A DNA stretch of 64,000 bases from Brevundimonas sp. UBA7664. Its GTDB lineage: Bacteria; Pseudomonadota; Alphaproteobacteria; Caulobacterales; Caulobacteraceae. Under the pieces are notes generated by a model. That model saw nothing but the letters and a program-made list of their open reading frames with translations. It was not told the origin of the DNA and did no database searches. The stretch spans positions 35,556 to 99,555 of the forward strand of contig NZ_DLHQ01000051.1 in NCBI RefSeq assembly GCF_002483305.1, written 5' to 3'. Shown piece by piece: positions 1 to 10,362 of the stretch. The position numbers and the translations under genes are program-made. The first letter of the stretch is position 1. The number at the start of each line of letters is the position of its first letter.

Positions 1-175
1 TGGCGTCGGCGACATGGGCGATCAGGGGATTGAACCGGGGCCGGCCCTTGGCTTCGAAGATGGCGGCGACGGCGACGGCGTTTCCGGCGTCGGCGGCGAG
101 GCCATAGACGGTCTCGGTCGGCAGGATGACCAGGCGGCCGTCCGCCAGGGCGCGCGCGGCCTCAGCGTCGGACAC
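1..175 (-). CDS. L-threonylcarbamoyladenylate synthase (Sua5/YrdC/TsaC family), N-terminal part, cut by window edge
   Basis: Only the first 58 codons are present; the rest lies beyond base 1. The family makes threonylcarbamoyl-AMP from threonine, bicarbonate and ATP for the t6A modification of tRNA. The visible N terminus reads ADGRLVILPTETVYGLAADA, the YrdC nucleotide-binding signature, followed by IFEAKGRPRFNPLIAHVADA, which carries the conserved KxRP element. The start is a GTG at 175-173, two bases after the stop of the YceI gene at 178, so the two are probably co-transcribed. Family assignment is firm. Whether this is the long Sua5 or the short TsaC form cannot be seen. Confidence 0.85.
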   Translation of the reverse strand, partial: MSDAEAARALADGRLVILPTETVYGLAADAGNAVAVAAIFEAKGRPRFNPLIAHVADA

Positions 176-177
176 GG

Positions 178-735
178 TCAGCCGCGTTGCGCCTGAAGCG
201 CCACCCGCACCGTCACCTGCCGTCCGACCAGCCTGTTCCAAGGCCCCGATGTCCCTATGCCGAAGTCCGTGCGATTCAGGACGAATGCGCCCGCCAGATG
301 CGCCCGGTCGCCGGTCACGCGCAAGTCCACCGGAAAGGCGACCGGGAGTGTCACCCCCTTCATCGTCACCCGCGCGCGCGCCGTGTAGCGGTCGCCGCCG
401 AGCGGCTCCAGCGACTGCAGATCGAAGCGGATCTGCGGATAGCGGGCGGCGTCGAGGAAGGCCGGGCCGGTGGCGCGCGCCGAGGCGACCGCCGGCGACA
501 TCGCCAGCGAGGCCGACTGGACGACCACGGTGGCGCGGGTCCGGTCCGGATCGGCCGGATCGAAGACGATGTCGCCCCGCCAGTCGGCGAACCGGCCGCT
601 GTGCGCGCCGCCGAAGGCCCGGACCGACAGCTCGATGCGCGAGGCGTCGCGGTCCACGGCCCAGGGAATGGGCACCGCCCCGGTGAGCGTCAGCAGGGCC
701 AGACCGGCCACAAGCAGGGCGGCGAGGCGTCTCAC
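178..735 (-). CDS. YceI family periplasmic protein
   Basis: A 185-residue protein with an N-terminal signal sequence (residues about 3-22, rich in Leu/Ala/Val) followed by a YceI lipocalin-like beta-barrel domain. YceI proteins bind polyisoprenoid or other amphiphilic ligands in the periplasm and are often found next to cytochrome b561, as here. The GTG at 735 is chosen as start because GTGA overlaps the cytochrome b561 stop (TGA, 734-732) and places the signal peptide at the very N terminus. A longer reading from a GTG at 753 is possible. The pair cytochrome b561-YceI followed by the Sua5-type gene looks like one operon. The ligand is unknown. Confidence 0.85.
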   Translation of the reverse strand: MRRLAALLVAGLALLTLTGAVPIPWAVDRDASRIELSVRAFGGAHSGRFADWRGDIVFDPADPDRTRATVVVQSASLAMSPAVASARATGPAFLDAARYPQIRFDLQSLEPLGGDRYTARARVTMKGVTLPVAFPVDLRVTGDRAHLAGAFVLNRTDFGIGTSGPWNRLVGRQVTVRVALQAQRG

Positions 736-1286
736 GGCCGACGCGGAATCCACGGGATCATCCGGTGCAGGACATTGTCGCGGTCGACGAACTGGTGCTT
801 CAGCGCGGCGAGGACATGCAGGGCGATCAGGACATAGAGGCCCTTCATCACCAGCTCATGGATGTCGATGATGGCGCGGAAGGCGTCCCGACCGCCGGTG
901 ATCGGCAGCAGCGGCCAGTTGAACAGACCGAACCAGCTGAAATCCCGTCCGGTCGCCGACACCGCCGCCCAGCCGGTCAACGGCATGGCGATCAGCAGGA
1001 CGTAGAACAGGACGTGGGTCGCCCGGGCCAGACCCTTCTCCCAGCGCTTCATGCCGTCCGGCAGAGGCAGGGCCGGATTGGCGACGCGCCAACCGATCCG
1101 CGCCAGCGTCAGGACCAGCACGGTCAGCCCCAGCGCCTTGTGAACCTGGACGAATTCGCGGGAGATCGTCTGTCCCTCGGTCGCCTCATGGGCGGTGATC
1201 AGCAGCACCTGGGCGAGAATCATCGCCGCGATCAGCCAGTGCAGGACCAGCGAGACAGTGGAGTAGCGATTGCGCGGTTCGGCCAT
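732..1286 (-). CDS. cytochrome b561 family membrane protein
   Basis: A 184-residue integral membrane protein with four predicted hydrophobic helices. Family features include the early His in SLVLHWLIA (H16), RIGWRV, the ATHVLFYVLLIAMPLTGW helix and the DIHELVMKGLYVLIALHVL helix, which together supply haem-ligating histidines for di-haem b561 proteins. The role is membrane electron transfer, probably to or from quinone; the partner is not evident. The start at 1286 (ATG) is preferred over an upstream in-frame start because MAEPRNRYS directly precedes the first helix, as is usual for the family. It is followed by the overlapping yceI-like gene. Confidence 0.88.
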   Translation of the reverse strand: MAEPRNRYSTVSLVLHWLIAAMILAQVLLITAHEATEGQTISREFVQVHKALGLTVLVLTLARIGWRVANPALPLPDGMKRWEKGLARATHVLFYVLLIAMPLTGWAAVSATGRDFSWFGLFNWPLLPITGGRDAFRAIIDIHELVMKGLYVLIALHVLAALKHQFVDRDNVLHRMIPWIPRRP

Positions 1287-1408
1287 GGGTCCTCGGCGTG
1301 TTGAACGGCCCAGACTGGACCAGCTGGACGCTGACGCCAAGGCCGCTTGCATACCGTCGCGGCAAGGCGTCATGAACGCGGATCAGACCGACAGCAAGGC
1401 CCGTCCGC

Positions 1409-3193
1409 ATGACCTACCGCGCCCCCGTTCGCGATCTCGCCTTTACCCTGCAGGCCGTCGCGGGCATCGACCAGGTCGCCGCCACCGGCGCCTTTCCCGA
1501 TTATGACGCCGAAGTGCAGGGCGCCGTGCTCGAGGCCGCGGCGCAGTTCTCGGAAGGCGTGCTGGCGCCGTTGAACCGGATCGGCGACCAGAAGGGTTCG
1601 ACCTGGGCCGACGGCGCGGTCACCGCCGCGCCCGGCTTCGCCGACGCCTATCGCCAGTTCGCCGAGGGCGGCTGGACCGGCCTGTCCGCCCCCGCCCACG
1701 CCGGCGGCCAAGGCCTGCCCAAGGCGCTCGAGCTGGCGGCCTATGAGACGGTGCACGCCGCCAACATGGCCTTCGGCCTGTGCCCCATGCTGTCGCTCGC
1801 CGCCATCGAGGCCCTTGAGGCCCACGGCACCCCCTCCCAGAAGGAGACCTACCTCACCAAGCTGGTCAGCGGGGAATGGACCGGCGCCATGGTGCTGACC
1901 GAGCCGGGCGCAGGCTCGGACCTCGGCGCCCTGACGGCGACGGCGACGCCGAATGGCGACGGAACCTGGGCCCTGAACGGCCAGAAGATCTTCATCACCT
2001 GGGGCGACCACGACGCCACGGACAACATCGTCCACATGGTGCTGGCCCGCCTGCCCGACGCGCCCGCCGGGCCCAAGGGGATCAGTCTGTTCCTCGCCTC
2101 CAAATTCCTGCTCAACGAGGACGGGTCACTGGGCGCCCGCAACGCCTTCCGGCCCGTCGGCGTCGAGCACAAGCTGGGCATCCACGCCTCGCCCACCTGC
2201 GTCATGTCGTACGAGGGCGCGACCGCCGAACTGGTCGGCCAGCCGAACCAGGGTCTGGCCCATATGTTCGTGATGATGAACGCCGCCCGCCTCGCCGTCG
2301 GGGTCGAGGGCGTCGGCATCGCCGAGCGGGCCTATCAGCACGCGCTGGCCTATGCGACCGAGCGCCGCCAGGGCCGGTCGGTCTGGACCGGCGAGGCCAA
2401 CGCCCCGATCGTCGACCATCCGGACGTGCGCCGCTCCCTGTCGGTGATGAAGGCGAAGATCGCCGCCGCCCGCGCCATCTGCCTGTCCACCGGCGTGGCC
2501 GCCGATCTGGCGAGGCACGCGGCGACCGAAGAGGAGCGCCGCCGCTGGAAGGGGCGCGAGGACCTGTTCACCCCGATCGCCAAGGCCTGGTCCACCGACG
2601 TCGGCTGCGAGGTCGCGTCGCTGGGCGTGCAGATCCACGGCGGCATGGGCTTCATCGAGGAGACGGGCGCGGCGCAATACTATCGCGACGCCCGGATCGC
2701 CCCGATCTACGAAGGCACCAACGGCATCCAGGCCATGGACCTGGTCGGCCGCAAGCTGTCGCAGGACGGCGGCCAGTCGGCGCGCGAACTGATCGCCGAT
2801 ATGAAGGCGACCCTGGCCGTGTTGCCGCATCTGTATTCGGGCAGGCCGCTGGAGCGGTTCGCCGCCGCGGTCGCCGCCGTCGAGGACGCCACCCTTTGGA
2901 TGCTCGACCGCAAGGCCGCCGCCGACGGGGCGGCGGACGTGCTGGCGGCCGCCGACGCCTATCTGAAACTGCTCGGCGACGTCATCGGCGGCTGGATGCT
3001 GGCCCAGGGTGCGCTCTACGCCCGCGACCAGCTGGACGGCGGTCAGGGCGACCCGGCATGGCTGGAGGGCAAGATCACCCTGTACGAGGTCTACGCCGCC
3101 AATGTGCTCGGCCACGCCTCGAGCCGGCTGGCCGCCGTGGGCCAGGGCGGAGCGCTGCTGGAGCGGATGAGCGTGGACGTGCTGGCGGGGTAG
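1409..3193 (+). CDS. acyl-CoA dehydrogenase, long form (DmdC/FadE-like with C-terminal extension)
   Basis: A 594-residue flavoprotein. The order is an N-terminal helical domain, the middle beta domain with MVLTEPGAGSDLGAL and FITWGDHD, then the C-terminal helical domain with GGMGFIEETGAAQYYRDARI and IYEGTNGIQAMDL. Glu435 of IYEGTNG aligns with the catalytic base of acyl-CoA dehydrogenases. About 120 residues follow, the acyl-CoA dehydrogenase-like C-terminal domain typical of roughly 600-residue members such as 3-methylmercaptopropionyl-CoA dehydrogenase. It oxidises an acyl-CoA to the 2-enoyl-CoA with FAD; the chain-length specificity cannot be read from the sequence. The gene stands alone between divergent cytochrome b561 and convergent lpd. 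Annotation as DmdC would be over-specific. Confidence 0.9.
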   Translation: MTYRAPVRDLAFTLQAVAGIDQVAATGAFPDYDAEVQGAVLEAAAQFSEGVLAPLNRIGDQKGSTWADGAVTAAPGFADAYRQFAEGGWTGLSAPAHAGGQGLPKALELAAYETVHAANMAFGLCPMLSLAAIEALEAHGTPSQKETYLTKLVSGEWTGAMVLTEPGAGSDLGALTATATPNGDGTWALNGQKIFITWGDHDATDNIVHMVLARLPDAPAGPKGISLFLASKFLLNEDGSLGARNAFRPVGVEHKLGIHASPTCVMSYEGATAELVGQPNQGLAHMFVMMNAARLAVGVEGVGIAERAYQHALAYATERRQGRSVWTGEANAPIVDHPDVRRSLSVMKAKIAAARAICLSTGVAADLARHAATEEERRRWKGREDLFTPIAKAWSTDVGCEVASLGVQIHGGMGFIEETGAAQYYRDARIAPIYEGTNGIQAMDLVGRKLSQDGGQSARELIADMKATLAVLPHLYSGRPLERFAAAVAAVEDATLWMLDRKAAADGAADVLAAADAYLKLLGDVIGGWMLAQGALYARDQLDGGQGDPAWLEGKITLYEVYAANVLGHASSRLAAVGQGGALLERMSVDVLAG

Positions 3194-3349
3194 GCGTTTG
3201 CCGTATCCCTCCCCTTCATGGGGAGAGACGATCGCGAAGCGATCCGGGTGGGGTTCGAAAGGGCCGGAGCGCGGACTGACGCGCCCCACCCTGTCGTCGC
3301 TGCGCGCCGACATCCCTCCCAATAAAGGGGAGGGAGAAGCGTATTCCGC
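3194..3349. repeat. intergenic palindromic repeat cluster between acyl-CoA dehydrogenase and lpd
   Basis: The gap between two convergent genes holds several short inverted repeats: CTCCCC(3209-3214)/GGGGAG(3220-3225), GATCGC(3230-3235)/GCGATC(3239-3244), and CTCCC ... GGGGAG near 3314-3332. The arrangement resembles the small intergenic repeats scattered through GC-rich alphaproteobacterial genomes. It could act as a bidirectional transcription end, but there is no T-run. Related elements occur at 26615-26792 and inside pdhC (7191-7264). Confidence 0.6.
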
Positions 3350-4753
3350 CTAGATGTGCAGCACCCGCCCATAGGCGTCCAGCGCGGCCTCGTGCATGGC
3401 CTCGGACATGGTCGGGTGGGGATAGACGATGCCGTGGATGTCCTCTTCCGTCGCCTCCATGGCGATGGCGGTGATGAAGCCCTGGATCATCTCGGTGACC
3501 TCGGCCCCGATCAGGTGGGCCCCGATCAGGGCGCCGGTCTTCGCGTCGAATATGACCTTGACGAAGCCGTCGGTGTCGCCGGCGGCCACGGCCTTGCCGT
3601 TCACCTTGAAGGGGAAGCGGCCGATCTTCACGTCCCGCTTCGCCTCGCGCGCGCCCTGTTCGGTGATGCCGACCGAGGCGATCTGCGGCTGGGCATAGGT
3701 GCAGCCGGCGATGGGTGAATGGACATTGGGCGTCTTGTAACCGGCGATGTGTTCGGCGGCGTGGATGCCTTCGTGGCTGGCCTTGTGCGCCAGCCAGGGC
3801 GCGCCGGCGCAGTCGCCGATGGCGTAGAGGCCTTTGACGTTCGTCTGGCAGTGGCCGTCGATGGTGATGTGGCCGCGGTCCATGTTGACGCCCAGCGCCT
3901 CCAGACCGATGCCGTCGGTGTTGGCGGTGATGCCCACGGCCGAGATGCAGACCTCGGCCTCCAGCGTCTCGGCCTTGCCGCCGGCCTCGATGGCCACCTG
4001 CACGCCCTTGCCGCCTTTCGAAACCTTGGTGACCTTGCAGCCGACGCGGAATGTCATGCCGCGCTTCTCGAACGAGCGGCGGGCGGCCTTGGAGACTTCC
4101 TCGTCCTCGACGGGCAGGATGCGGTCGAGGGCCTCGACCACCGTCACCTCGGCCCCGAGGGCGCGGTAGAAGCTGCCGAACTCGATGCCGATCGCGCCGG
4201 AGCCGATGACCACGATCGAGGCCGGCATCGTCTTCGGCGCCATGGCCTCGCGATAGGCCCAGATGCGGTCGCCGTCCGCCTCCAGCCCGATCTGCGGGAT
4301 GGCCTTGGCGCGCGCGCCGACGGCCAGCATGACGGTCTTCGCCTCGACCGTGCGCGATCCGCCGGCCTTCAGGGCGATGACGACCTTCGGGGCTGCGGCG
4401 CCCTTCTCCAGCTTCGCCGTCCCCTCGATGACCTCGATCTTGTTCTTCTTCATCAGGAACGCGACGCCCTTGTTCATGGTGGCGGCGACGCCCCGTGAAC
4501 GCTGGATGATGGCGTCGAAGTCGAACCCGACCTTGTCGGCGGACAGGCCGTAGTCCTTCAGGTGCGACAGGCTCTCGTATTTCTCGCCCGACTTCAGCAG
4601 CGCCTTGGTCGGGATACAGCCCCAGTTGAGGCAGATGCCGCCGAGGCTCTCGCGCTCGACGATCGCGACCTTCAGGCCCAGCTGGCTGGCGCGGATCGCG
4701 GCGACATAGCCGCCCGGGCCGGAGCCGATGACGATGAGATCGAATTCAGCCAT
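3350..4753 (-). CDS. lpd: dihydrolipoyl dehydrogenase (E3)
   Basis: A 467-residue class I pyridine nucleotide-disulfide oxidoreductase. It carries the N-terminal FAD-binding GSGPGGYVAAIRA, the redox pair C41/C46 in GGICLNWGCIPTKALL, the NAD-binding GSGAIGIEFGSF, the second FAD motif GLYAIGDCAGAPWLAHKASHEG, and the C-terminal YPHPTMSEAMHEA with the catalytic His-Glu pair. It reoxidises the dihydrolipoyl groups carried by PdhC (and PdhB) and forms NADH. It is the last gene of the pyruvate dehydrogenase operon. Family length and motifs are complete, so confidence is high. It may also serve other 2-oxoacid dehydrogenases. Confidence 0.96.
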   Translation of the reverse strand: MAEFDLIVIGSGPGGYVAAIRASQLGLKVAIVERESLGGICLNWGCIPTKALLKSGEKYESLSHLKDYGLSADKVGFDFDAIIQRSRGVAATMNKGVAFLMKKNKIEVIEGTAKLEKGAAAPKVVIALKAGGSRTVEAKTVMLAVGARAKAIPQIGLEADGDRIWAYREAMAPKTMPASIVVIGSGAIGIEFGSFYRALGAEVTVVEALDRILPVEDEEVSKAARRSFEKRGMTFRVGCKVTKVSKGGKGVQVAIEAGGKAETLEAEVCISAVGITANTDGIGLEALGVNMDRGHITIDGHCQTNVKGLYAIGDCAGAPWLAHKASHEGIHAAEHIAGYKTPNVHSPIAGCTYAQPQIASVGITEQGAREAKRDVKIGRFPFKVNGKAVAAGDTDGFVKVIFDAKTGALIGAHLIGAEVTEMIQGFITAIAMEATEEDIHGIVYPHPTMSEAMHEAALDAYGRVLHI

Positions 4754-4849
4754 CTGGGTCTCCTGGGCGGCGTCGGATGTCGCCTCTTTAACGCGCCGGC
4801 GCCGCCCGGGGCCACTCCCCTGCCCGCGCGCGACACAATTTGTCAGCGG

Positions 4850-5806
4850 TCAGGCCGCCATGAAGGCGAGGAAGGCGTCGACGTCCATTGCGGAGATCGC
4901 GACCACCAGGGCGGCGGGGAGCAGCACCAGAGCGAAATAGAGAACGGTGTGGGCGGCGCCGCGCCAGGCCGCGGACGCCAGCGGCAGCCCGTAGTAGGCC
5001 CGCGCCGACATCACCAGATAGGCCAGATAGGGCCCCAGCAGGGGCCAGGCGGGCGCATCAGCGCCGAACCGGTTGATCAGCGCCAGCAGGATCAGCAGGC
5101 CGAACGCCATCGAATGGGCCCACATGGCGAACACGAGGTGCTCCATGAACAGCCGACGCCGCCCGAACAGCGGCATCAGCAGGAGCGCGAAGAGGGGCAT
5201 CAGCAGCCACAGGGCGTTGGGCAGCCAGGCGCCCATCCGCTCGGTGATGACAGCCTGTTCCCGGTCCGCCTGCAGTTCGTAGGAGAGGTTGGCGCGATCC
5301 TTCGGGGTTTCCGCCCGCGCCAGCGCCGCCTCGATCGCTGTCGTGACGCGCGGATCGATGAAGGGGGTCACCCGCTGCTGCATCCAGTGGTCACGCTCGG
5401 TCGCGCCCGCCACGTGCACCGTGGCGCCGTCCGGATCGGGCGTGGCGACGACAGCCTGCCCCGGCACCACCTCGCGCACATACTGGAAGATCACGACGTC
5501 GCTGAAGTTGAGGACAGCCAGGAACAGGGCCGTCATGACCACGAAGATCTTGATCGGCGAGACATAGAGGCCGCCCGCCCCGGATCGATAGGCCTCGAGC
5601 AGGCGGGCCGGGCGGGCGGCGAGGGCGCCGACGGTCCGGACAAGGCGGGAATCGATCAGGGTTGTCTCGGACAGGGCCTCGGCGGCCATGTCGCGCAGCG
5701 GGCGCGGCCGCGCGAGCGTATCCTGGCCGCAGCCATGGCAATAGCGACCGACCAGATCGAGGCCGCAGGCCGGGCAGGCCGAAGGTGGTTCCGGATGCGT
5801 CGCCAA
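4850..5806 (-). CDS. DUF3667 family membrane protein with N-terminal zinc ribbon
   Basis: About 318 residues if started at the TTG at 5806, which has GGGGGA four bases upstream and avoids overlap with the ACT gene; a GTG at 5854 would add 16 unconserved residues and overlap by 28 bases. The N terminus has CPACGLDLVGRYCHGCGQ, a four-cysteine zinc ribbon, followed by a first helix near YVSPIKIFVVMTALFLAVLNF, a polar loop of about 90 residues, and further hydrophobic helices in the C-terminal half (ALWLLMPLFALLLMPLF, MAFGLLILLALI, VLYFALVLLPAALVVAI). This matches the DUF3667 pattern. The function is unknown. It sits between the ACT-domain gene and lpd inside the pdh cluster. Confidence 0.75.
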   Translation of the reverse strand: MATHPEPPSACPACGLDLVGRYCHGCGQDTLARPRPLRDMAAEALSETTLIDSRLVRTVGALAARPARLLEAYRSGAGGLYVSPIKIFVVMTALFLAVLNFSDVVIFQYVREVVPGQAVVATPDPDGATVHVAGATERDHWMQQRVTPFIDPRVTTAIEAALARAETPKDRANLSYELQADREQAVITERMGAWLPNALWLLMPLFALLLMPLFGRRRLFMEHLVFAMWAHSMAFGLLILLALINRFGADAPAWPLLGPYLAYLVMSARAYYGLPLASAAWRGAAHTVLYFALVLLPAALVVAISAMDVDAFLAFMAA

Positions 5807-5826
5807 ATCGTCCCCCGGGCGGGAGC

Positions 5827-6234
5827 CTAGCCGGGCCCGGCCTCGCGAGTCCACGCCTCGGAAACCGCCCGGCCCCGTTCCATGTCGTCCACCACGAGGA
5901 TCATCTGGTGGTCGTGGTCGCTGTACAGGACCTCGATATTGACGCCGGCCTCGGCCATGCGGCGGGTGAGCTGCCCGAGCTGGCCGGGAACATCCTGCCG
6001 CAGCCGCTGCACCAGCACCTCGCGCTCGGCGACCACGCGGATGCCGGCCGCTTCCAGCGCCGCGCGGGCGGTGGGGCCGTCGGTGAACAGGAAATGCGCG
6101 ACACCGGCGCCGTCGGCGATCCAGGCGCCGCCGCCCTCGATGCTGACCCCGGCTCGCGCCAAGGCCTCGCCCATCTCGGCGAGGGTGCCGGGGCGGTGAT
6201 CGAGGGCGATGGCGAGGTCGCGCAGCGTGGACAT
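5827..6234 (-). CDS. tandem ACT-domain protein
   Basis: A 135-residue protein made of two ACT-like halves. The first half is RDLAIALDHRPGTLAEMGEALARAGVSIEGGG, with the ligand-loop glycine after the first strand. The second is VLVQRLRQDVPGQLGQLTRRMAEAGVNIEVLYSDHDHQMILVVDD. There is no attached enzyme domain. ACT domains bind amino acids or related small effectors, so a sensory or allosteric role is inferred, possibly linked to the pdh complex since the gene follows pdhC by 17 bases. The ligand is unknown. The ATG at 6234 fits the usual short N terminus. Confidence 0.8.
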   Translation of the reverse strand: MSTLRDLAIALDHRPGTLAEMGEALARAGVSIEGGGAWIADGAGVAHFLFTDGPTARAALEAAGIRVVAEREVLVQRLRQDVPGQLGQLTRRMAEAGVNIEVLYSDHDHQMILVVDDMERGRAVSEAWTREAGPG

Positions 6235-6251
6235 GTCAGTTCAGCGCCGGA

Positions 6252-7550
6252 CTACGCCAGCATGGTCACGGGATCTTCGATCATCGCCTTGAAGACCTGG
6301 AGGAACTTTGCGCCGATGGCGCCGTCGACCACGCGGTGGTCGCAGGTCAGGGTGACGGTCATGACGGTGGCGACCGCCAGCTGGCCGTCGACCACGACGG
6401 GCCGCTGCTCGCCGACGCCGACGCTCATGATCGCGCCCTGGGGCTCGTTGATGATCGAGGCGAAGGACTGGATGCCGAACATGCCGAGGTTGGAGACCGA
6501 GAAGGTGCCGCCCTGGAACTCCTCGGGCTTAAGCTTGCGGTCGCGGGCGCGTTTGGCCAGGTCCTTGGACTCCGCCGCAATCTGCGACAGCGACTTGGTC
6601 TCGGCCTTGCGGATGATCGGCGTGATCAGGCCGCCGTCGATGGCCACCGCCATGGCCACGTCGGCGTGGTGGTGCATCGCTATGCCCTCGGGCGAATAGC
6701 TGGCGTTGGCCTCGGGCACGGCCTTCAGGGCCATGGCGCTGGCCTTGATGACGAAGTCGTTGACCGAGACCTTGCCGCCGTCCTTCTCGCGAAGGGCGTT
6801 GACCTTGGCGCGGGCGGCCAGCAGGCCGTCGATGCGGCAGTCGATGGTCAGCGGGAAATGCGGCACGTCGCGGAAGCTGTCGGTCAGGCGCCGGGCAATG
6901 GCCTTGCGCATGCCGTCCAGCGGGACGAGGTCGTAGCTGCCGTCGGGTATGCCCATCTGGGCCAGGGACTGGACCTTGCGGGGCTCGCCGGCGGCGACCG
7001 GAGCCGGGGCGCCAGCCGGTTTGGCGGCGCCGGTCGGGGCGCCTTCGAGATCGCGCTTGACGATCCGGCCGTGCGGGCCGGTGCCCTTGACCGAAGCCAG
7101 ATCGATATTGCCCTGGGCCGCGAGACGGCGCGCCAGCGGCGAGGCGAAGACGCGGGCGCCGTCGGTCCTGGCCGGTACGGCGGCTTTCGCCCCCTCCCCC
7201 GCTTCGCGGGTACTCCCCCCGGCAGGGGGAGACGGTTGAGCGGATTGTCCCCCCGCCGGGGGGACCGAAGCCTGCGGAGCAGGGTTCGACGGGGCCTTGG
7301 CGGCCGCGCCGTCCTCGCCCTTCAACCGCGCGATCGGCGTATTGACCTTCACGCCCTCCGTGCCCTCGGCGACGAGGATCTCGGCGACCTCGCCCTCGTC
7401 GACGGCCTCGACCTCCATGGTCGCCTTGTCGGTCTCGATCTCGGCGATGACGTCGCCGGCCTTGACCGTGTCGCCGACCTTGACGTGCCACTTGGCGAGG
7501 ACGCCCTCTTCCATCGTGGGCGACAGGGCGGGCATCAGGATGTCGGTCAT
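6252..7550 (-). CDS. pdhC: pyruvate dehydrogenase complex E2, dihydrolipoyllysine-residue acetyltransferase
   Basis: A 432-residue E2. The N-terminal lipoyl domain has the modified lysine K42 in [18 protein letters not shown] Pro/Ala/Gly-rich linker follows (residues about 80-125), then the E1/E3-binding domain ([20 protein letters not shown] ... [13 protein letters not shown]), and the catalytic chloramphenicol acetyltransferase-like domain ending with [16 protein letters not shown], whose HxxxDG supplies the catalytic His and Asp. It transfers acetyl from lipoyl to CoA. The ATG overlaps the stop of the DUF5076 gene by ATGA. Oddly, the linker is encoded by a block of GC-rich hairpins (7191-7264) that resembles an intergenic repeat. 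Confidence 0.95.
   Translation of the reverse strand: MTDILMPALSPTMEEGVLAKWHVKVGDTVKAGDVIAEIETDKATMEVEAVDEGEVAEILVAEGTEGVKVNTPIARLKGEDGAAAKAPSNPAPQASVPPAGGQSAQPSPPAGGSTREAGEGAKAAVPARTDGARVFASPLARRLAAQGNIDLASVKGTGPHGRIVKRDLEGAPTGAAKPAGAPAPVAAGEPRKVQSLAQMGIPDGSYDLVPLDGMRKAIARRLTDSFRDVPHFPLTIDCRIDGLLAARAKVNALREKDGGKVSVNDFVIKASAMALKAVPEANASYSPEGIAMHHHADVAMAVAIDGGLITPIIRKAETKSLSQIAAESKDLAKRARDRKLKPEEFQGGTFSVSNLGMFGIQSFASIINEPQGAIMSVGVGEQRPVVVDGQLAVATVMTVTLTCDHRVVDGAIGAKFLQVFKAMIEDPVTMLA
7191..7264. repeat. triple-hairpin palindromic repeat inside the pdhC linker
   Basis: Three consecutive inverted repeats lie in frame within pdhC: CCCGC(7198-7202)/GCGGG(7206-7210), CTCCCCC(7213-7219)/GGGGGAG(7225-7231), and TCCCCCC(7248-7254)/GGGGGGA(7258-7264). 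They look like the CCTCCCC...GGGGAGG repeats of the intergenic regions at 3194 and 26615. They encode the linker stretch containing [17 protein letters not shown] and [10 protein letters not shown]. Confidence 0.65.
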
Positions 7551-7845
7551 TGCGGCGACCCCTGCTGCTGGTTCGCGTCCCCGTTGGCGTGACCCTCGAG
7601 CCAGCCCTGCTTCAGGGCGTCGAGCGCCTGGCGCTGGGTGAGGCCGCCCTTCTGCTCGTAGGCGTGGGCGAAATTCCAGCACAGCTCGGCCAGCATCATG
7701 CCCATCGCCTTGGGATCGTCATAGGCCGGGCGGACCGTGATCAGCGCTCCTTTGGGCGAGACCCACACGCGCGCGAGCTCCATCACCGACCCGTCGACCG
7801 GGGCCGCGTCGAGCCCCTGCGGCTCCGGAAGAGCGAATTTGTGGG

Positions 7846-7849
<4 letters not shown>
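7547..7849 (-). CDS. DUF5076 family protein in the pdh operon
   Basis: A 100-residue soluble protein without signal or membrane segment, resembling the DUF5076 family as I recall it. Visible features are [20 protein letters not shown], a helix [20 protein letters not shown] and a Gln/Asn-rich tail. The ATG overlaps the pdhB stop (ATGA) and its own stop overlaps the pdhC start (ATGA), so it is translated between E1-beta and E2. That placement suggests a role linked to the complex, such as assembly or regulation, but nothing in the sequence shows an activity. Confidence 0.75.
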
Positions 7850-9224
<1,375 letters not shown>

Positions 9225-9228
<4 letters not shown>

Positions 9229-10250
9229 GCTGAGGCCTCCACATAGACGTCGGTATAGAGCTCGGACGGGTCCGGCTCGGGGCTTTCCTGGGCGAACTGG
9301 ACGGCCTCGGCGACGATCGTCTTGATCTCGGCGTCGATGGCCTTGAGGTCGTCCTCGGTCGCGCCGGCCTGGTCCAGCAGCATCTTGACGTGGTCGATCG
9401 GGTCGCGGGTCTTCTTGACCTCGTCGACCTCTTCCTTGGCCCGGTATTTGGCCGGATCCGACATCGAGTGACCACGATAGCGGTAGGTCTTCATCTCGAG
9501 GATGAAGGGGCCGCCGCCTTCGCGCGCCCGCTTGACCGCCTTGGCCACCGCGTCGCGCACGGCCAGCACATCCATGCCGTCGACCTGTTCGCCGGGAATG
9601 CCGAAGCTGGCGCCGCGCTCGCTCAGCCGGGTCGTCGACGACGAGCGTTCGATGCTCGTGCCCATGGCGTACTGGTTGTTCTCGATGATGTAGATGGCCG
9701 GCAGCTTCCACAGCTGGGCCATGTTGAAGCTCTCATAGACCTGGCCCTGGTTGGCCGCGCCGTCGCCGAAATAAATGAACGCGACGCTGTCATCGCCGCG
9801 GTAGCGGCCGGCGAAGGCCAGACCCGTGCCGAGCGCCACCTGCGCGCCGACGATGCCGTGGCCGCCGTAGAAGCCGGTGGCGGTGTCGAACATGTGCATC
9901 GACCCGCCCTTGCCCTTGGACGAGCCGCCGATGCGGCCGGTCAGCTCGGCCATGACCTCTTTCGGGTCCATGCCGGCGCACAGCATATGGCCGTGGTCGC
10001 GATAGCCGGTGATGATCTTGTCGTGGCCCTGTCTGACGCTCTCCTGAACGCCGACGGCCACGGCCTCCTGGCCGATGTACAGGTGGCAGAAGCCGCCGAT
10101 CAGCCCCATGCCGTACAGCTGGCCGGCGCGCTCCTCGAAACGGCGGATCAGCACCATCTCGCGATAGAAGCGCAGCAGGTCCTCCTTGGACGCTGCGGGC
10201 GTGTTGGGAATCTTCTTGGACGCAGTCTTCGCGGCGGGGGCTTTCGCCAT
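9225..10250 (-). CDS. pdhA: pyruvate dehydrogenase E1 component subunit alpha
   Basis: A 341-residue E1-alpha. It has the thiamine-diphosphate binding motif [20 protein letters not shown] ending in ENNQYAMGT, the [16 protein letters not shown] segment, and the phosphorylation-loop region [15 protein letters not shown] typical of alpha subunits. A short Lys/Ala-rich leader ([13 protein letters not shown]) precedes the fold. It is the first gene of the operon pdhA-pdhB-DUF5076-pdhC-ACT-DUF3667-lpd, so the operon promoter should lie in 10251-10362. The enzyme decarboxylates pyruvate and reductively acetylates the lipoyl groups. Confidence 0.96.
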
Positions 10251-10362
10251 CCGTCATCTCCCGGCTGGGCCCACCGTTGAGGGCCTCTTGTCGTTACGGA
10301 AAGGGGCTTTAGCAGCCTTCGTTCCCGAAAGGCAAAGCCGGCTCAGGCGATGTAACGAAAGT

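Noticed and set aside
9229..9711. In-frame 5' extension of pdhB
   Set aside because: It reads through pdhA in a wrong frame; the lipoyl domain starts at the GTG at 9228 with GTGA coupling.
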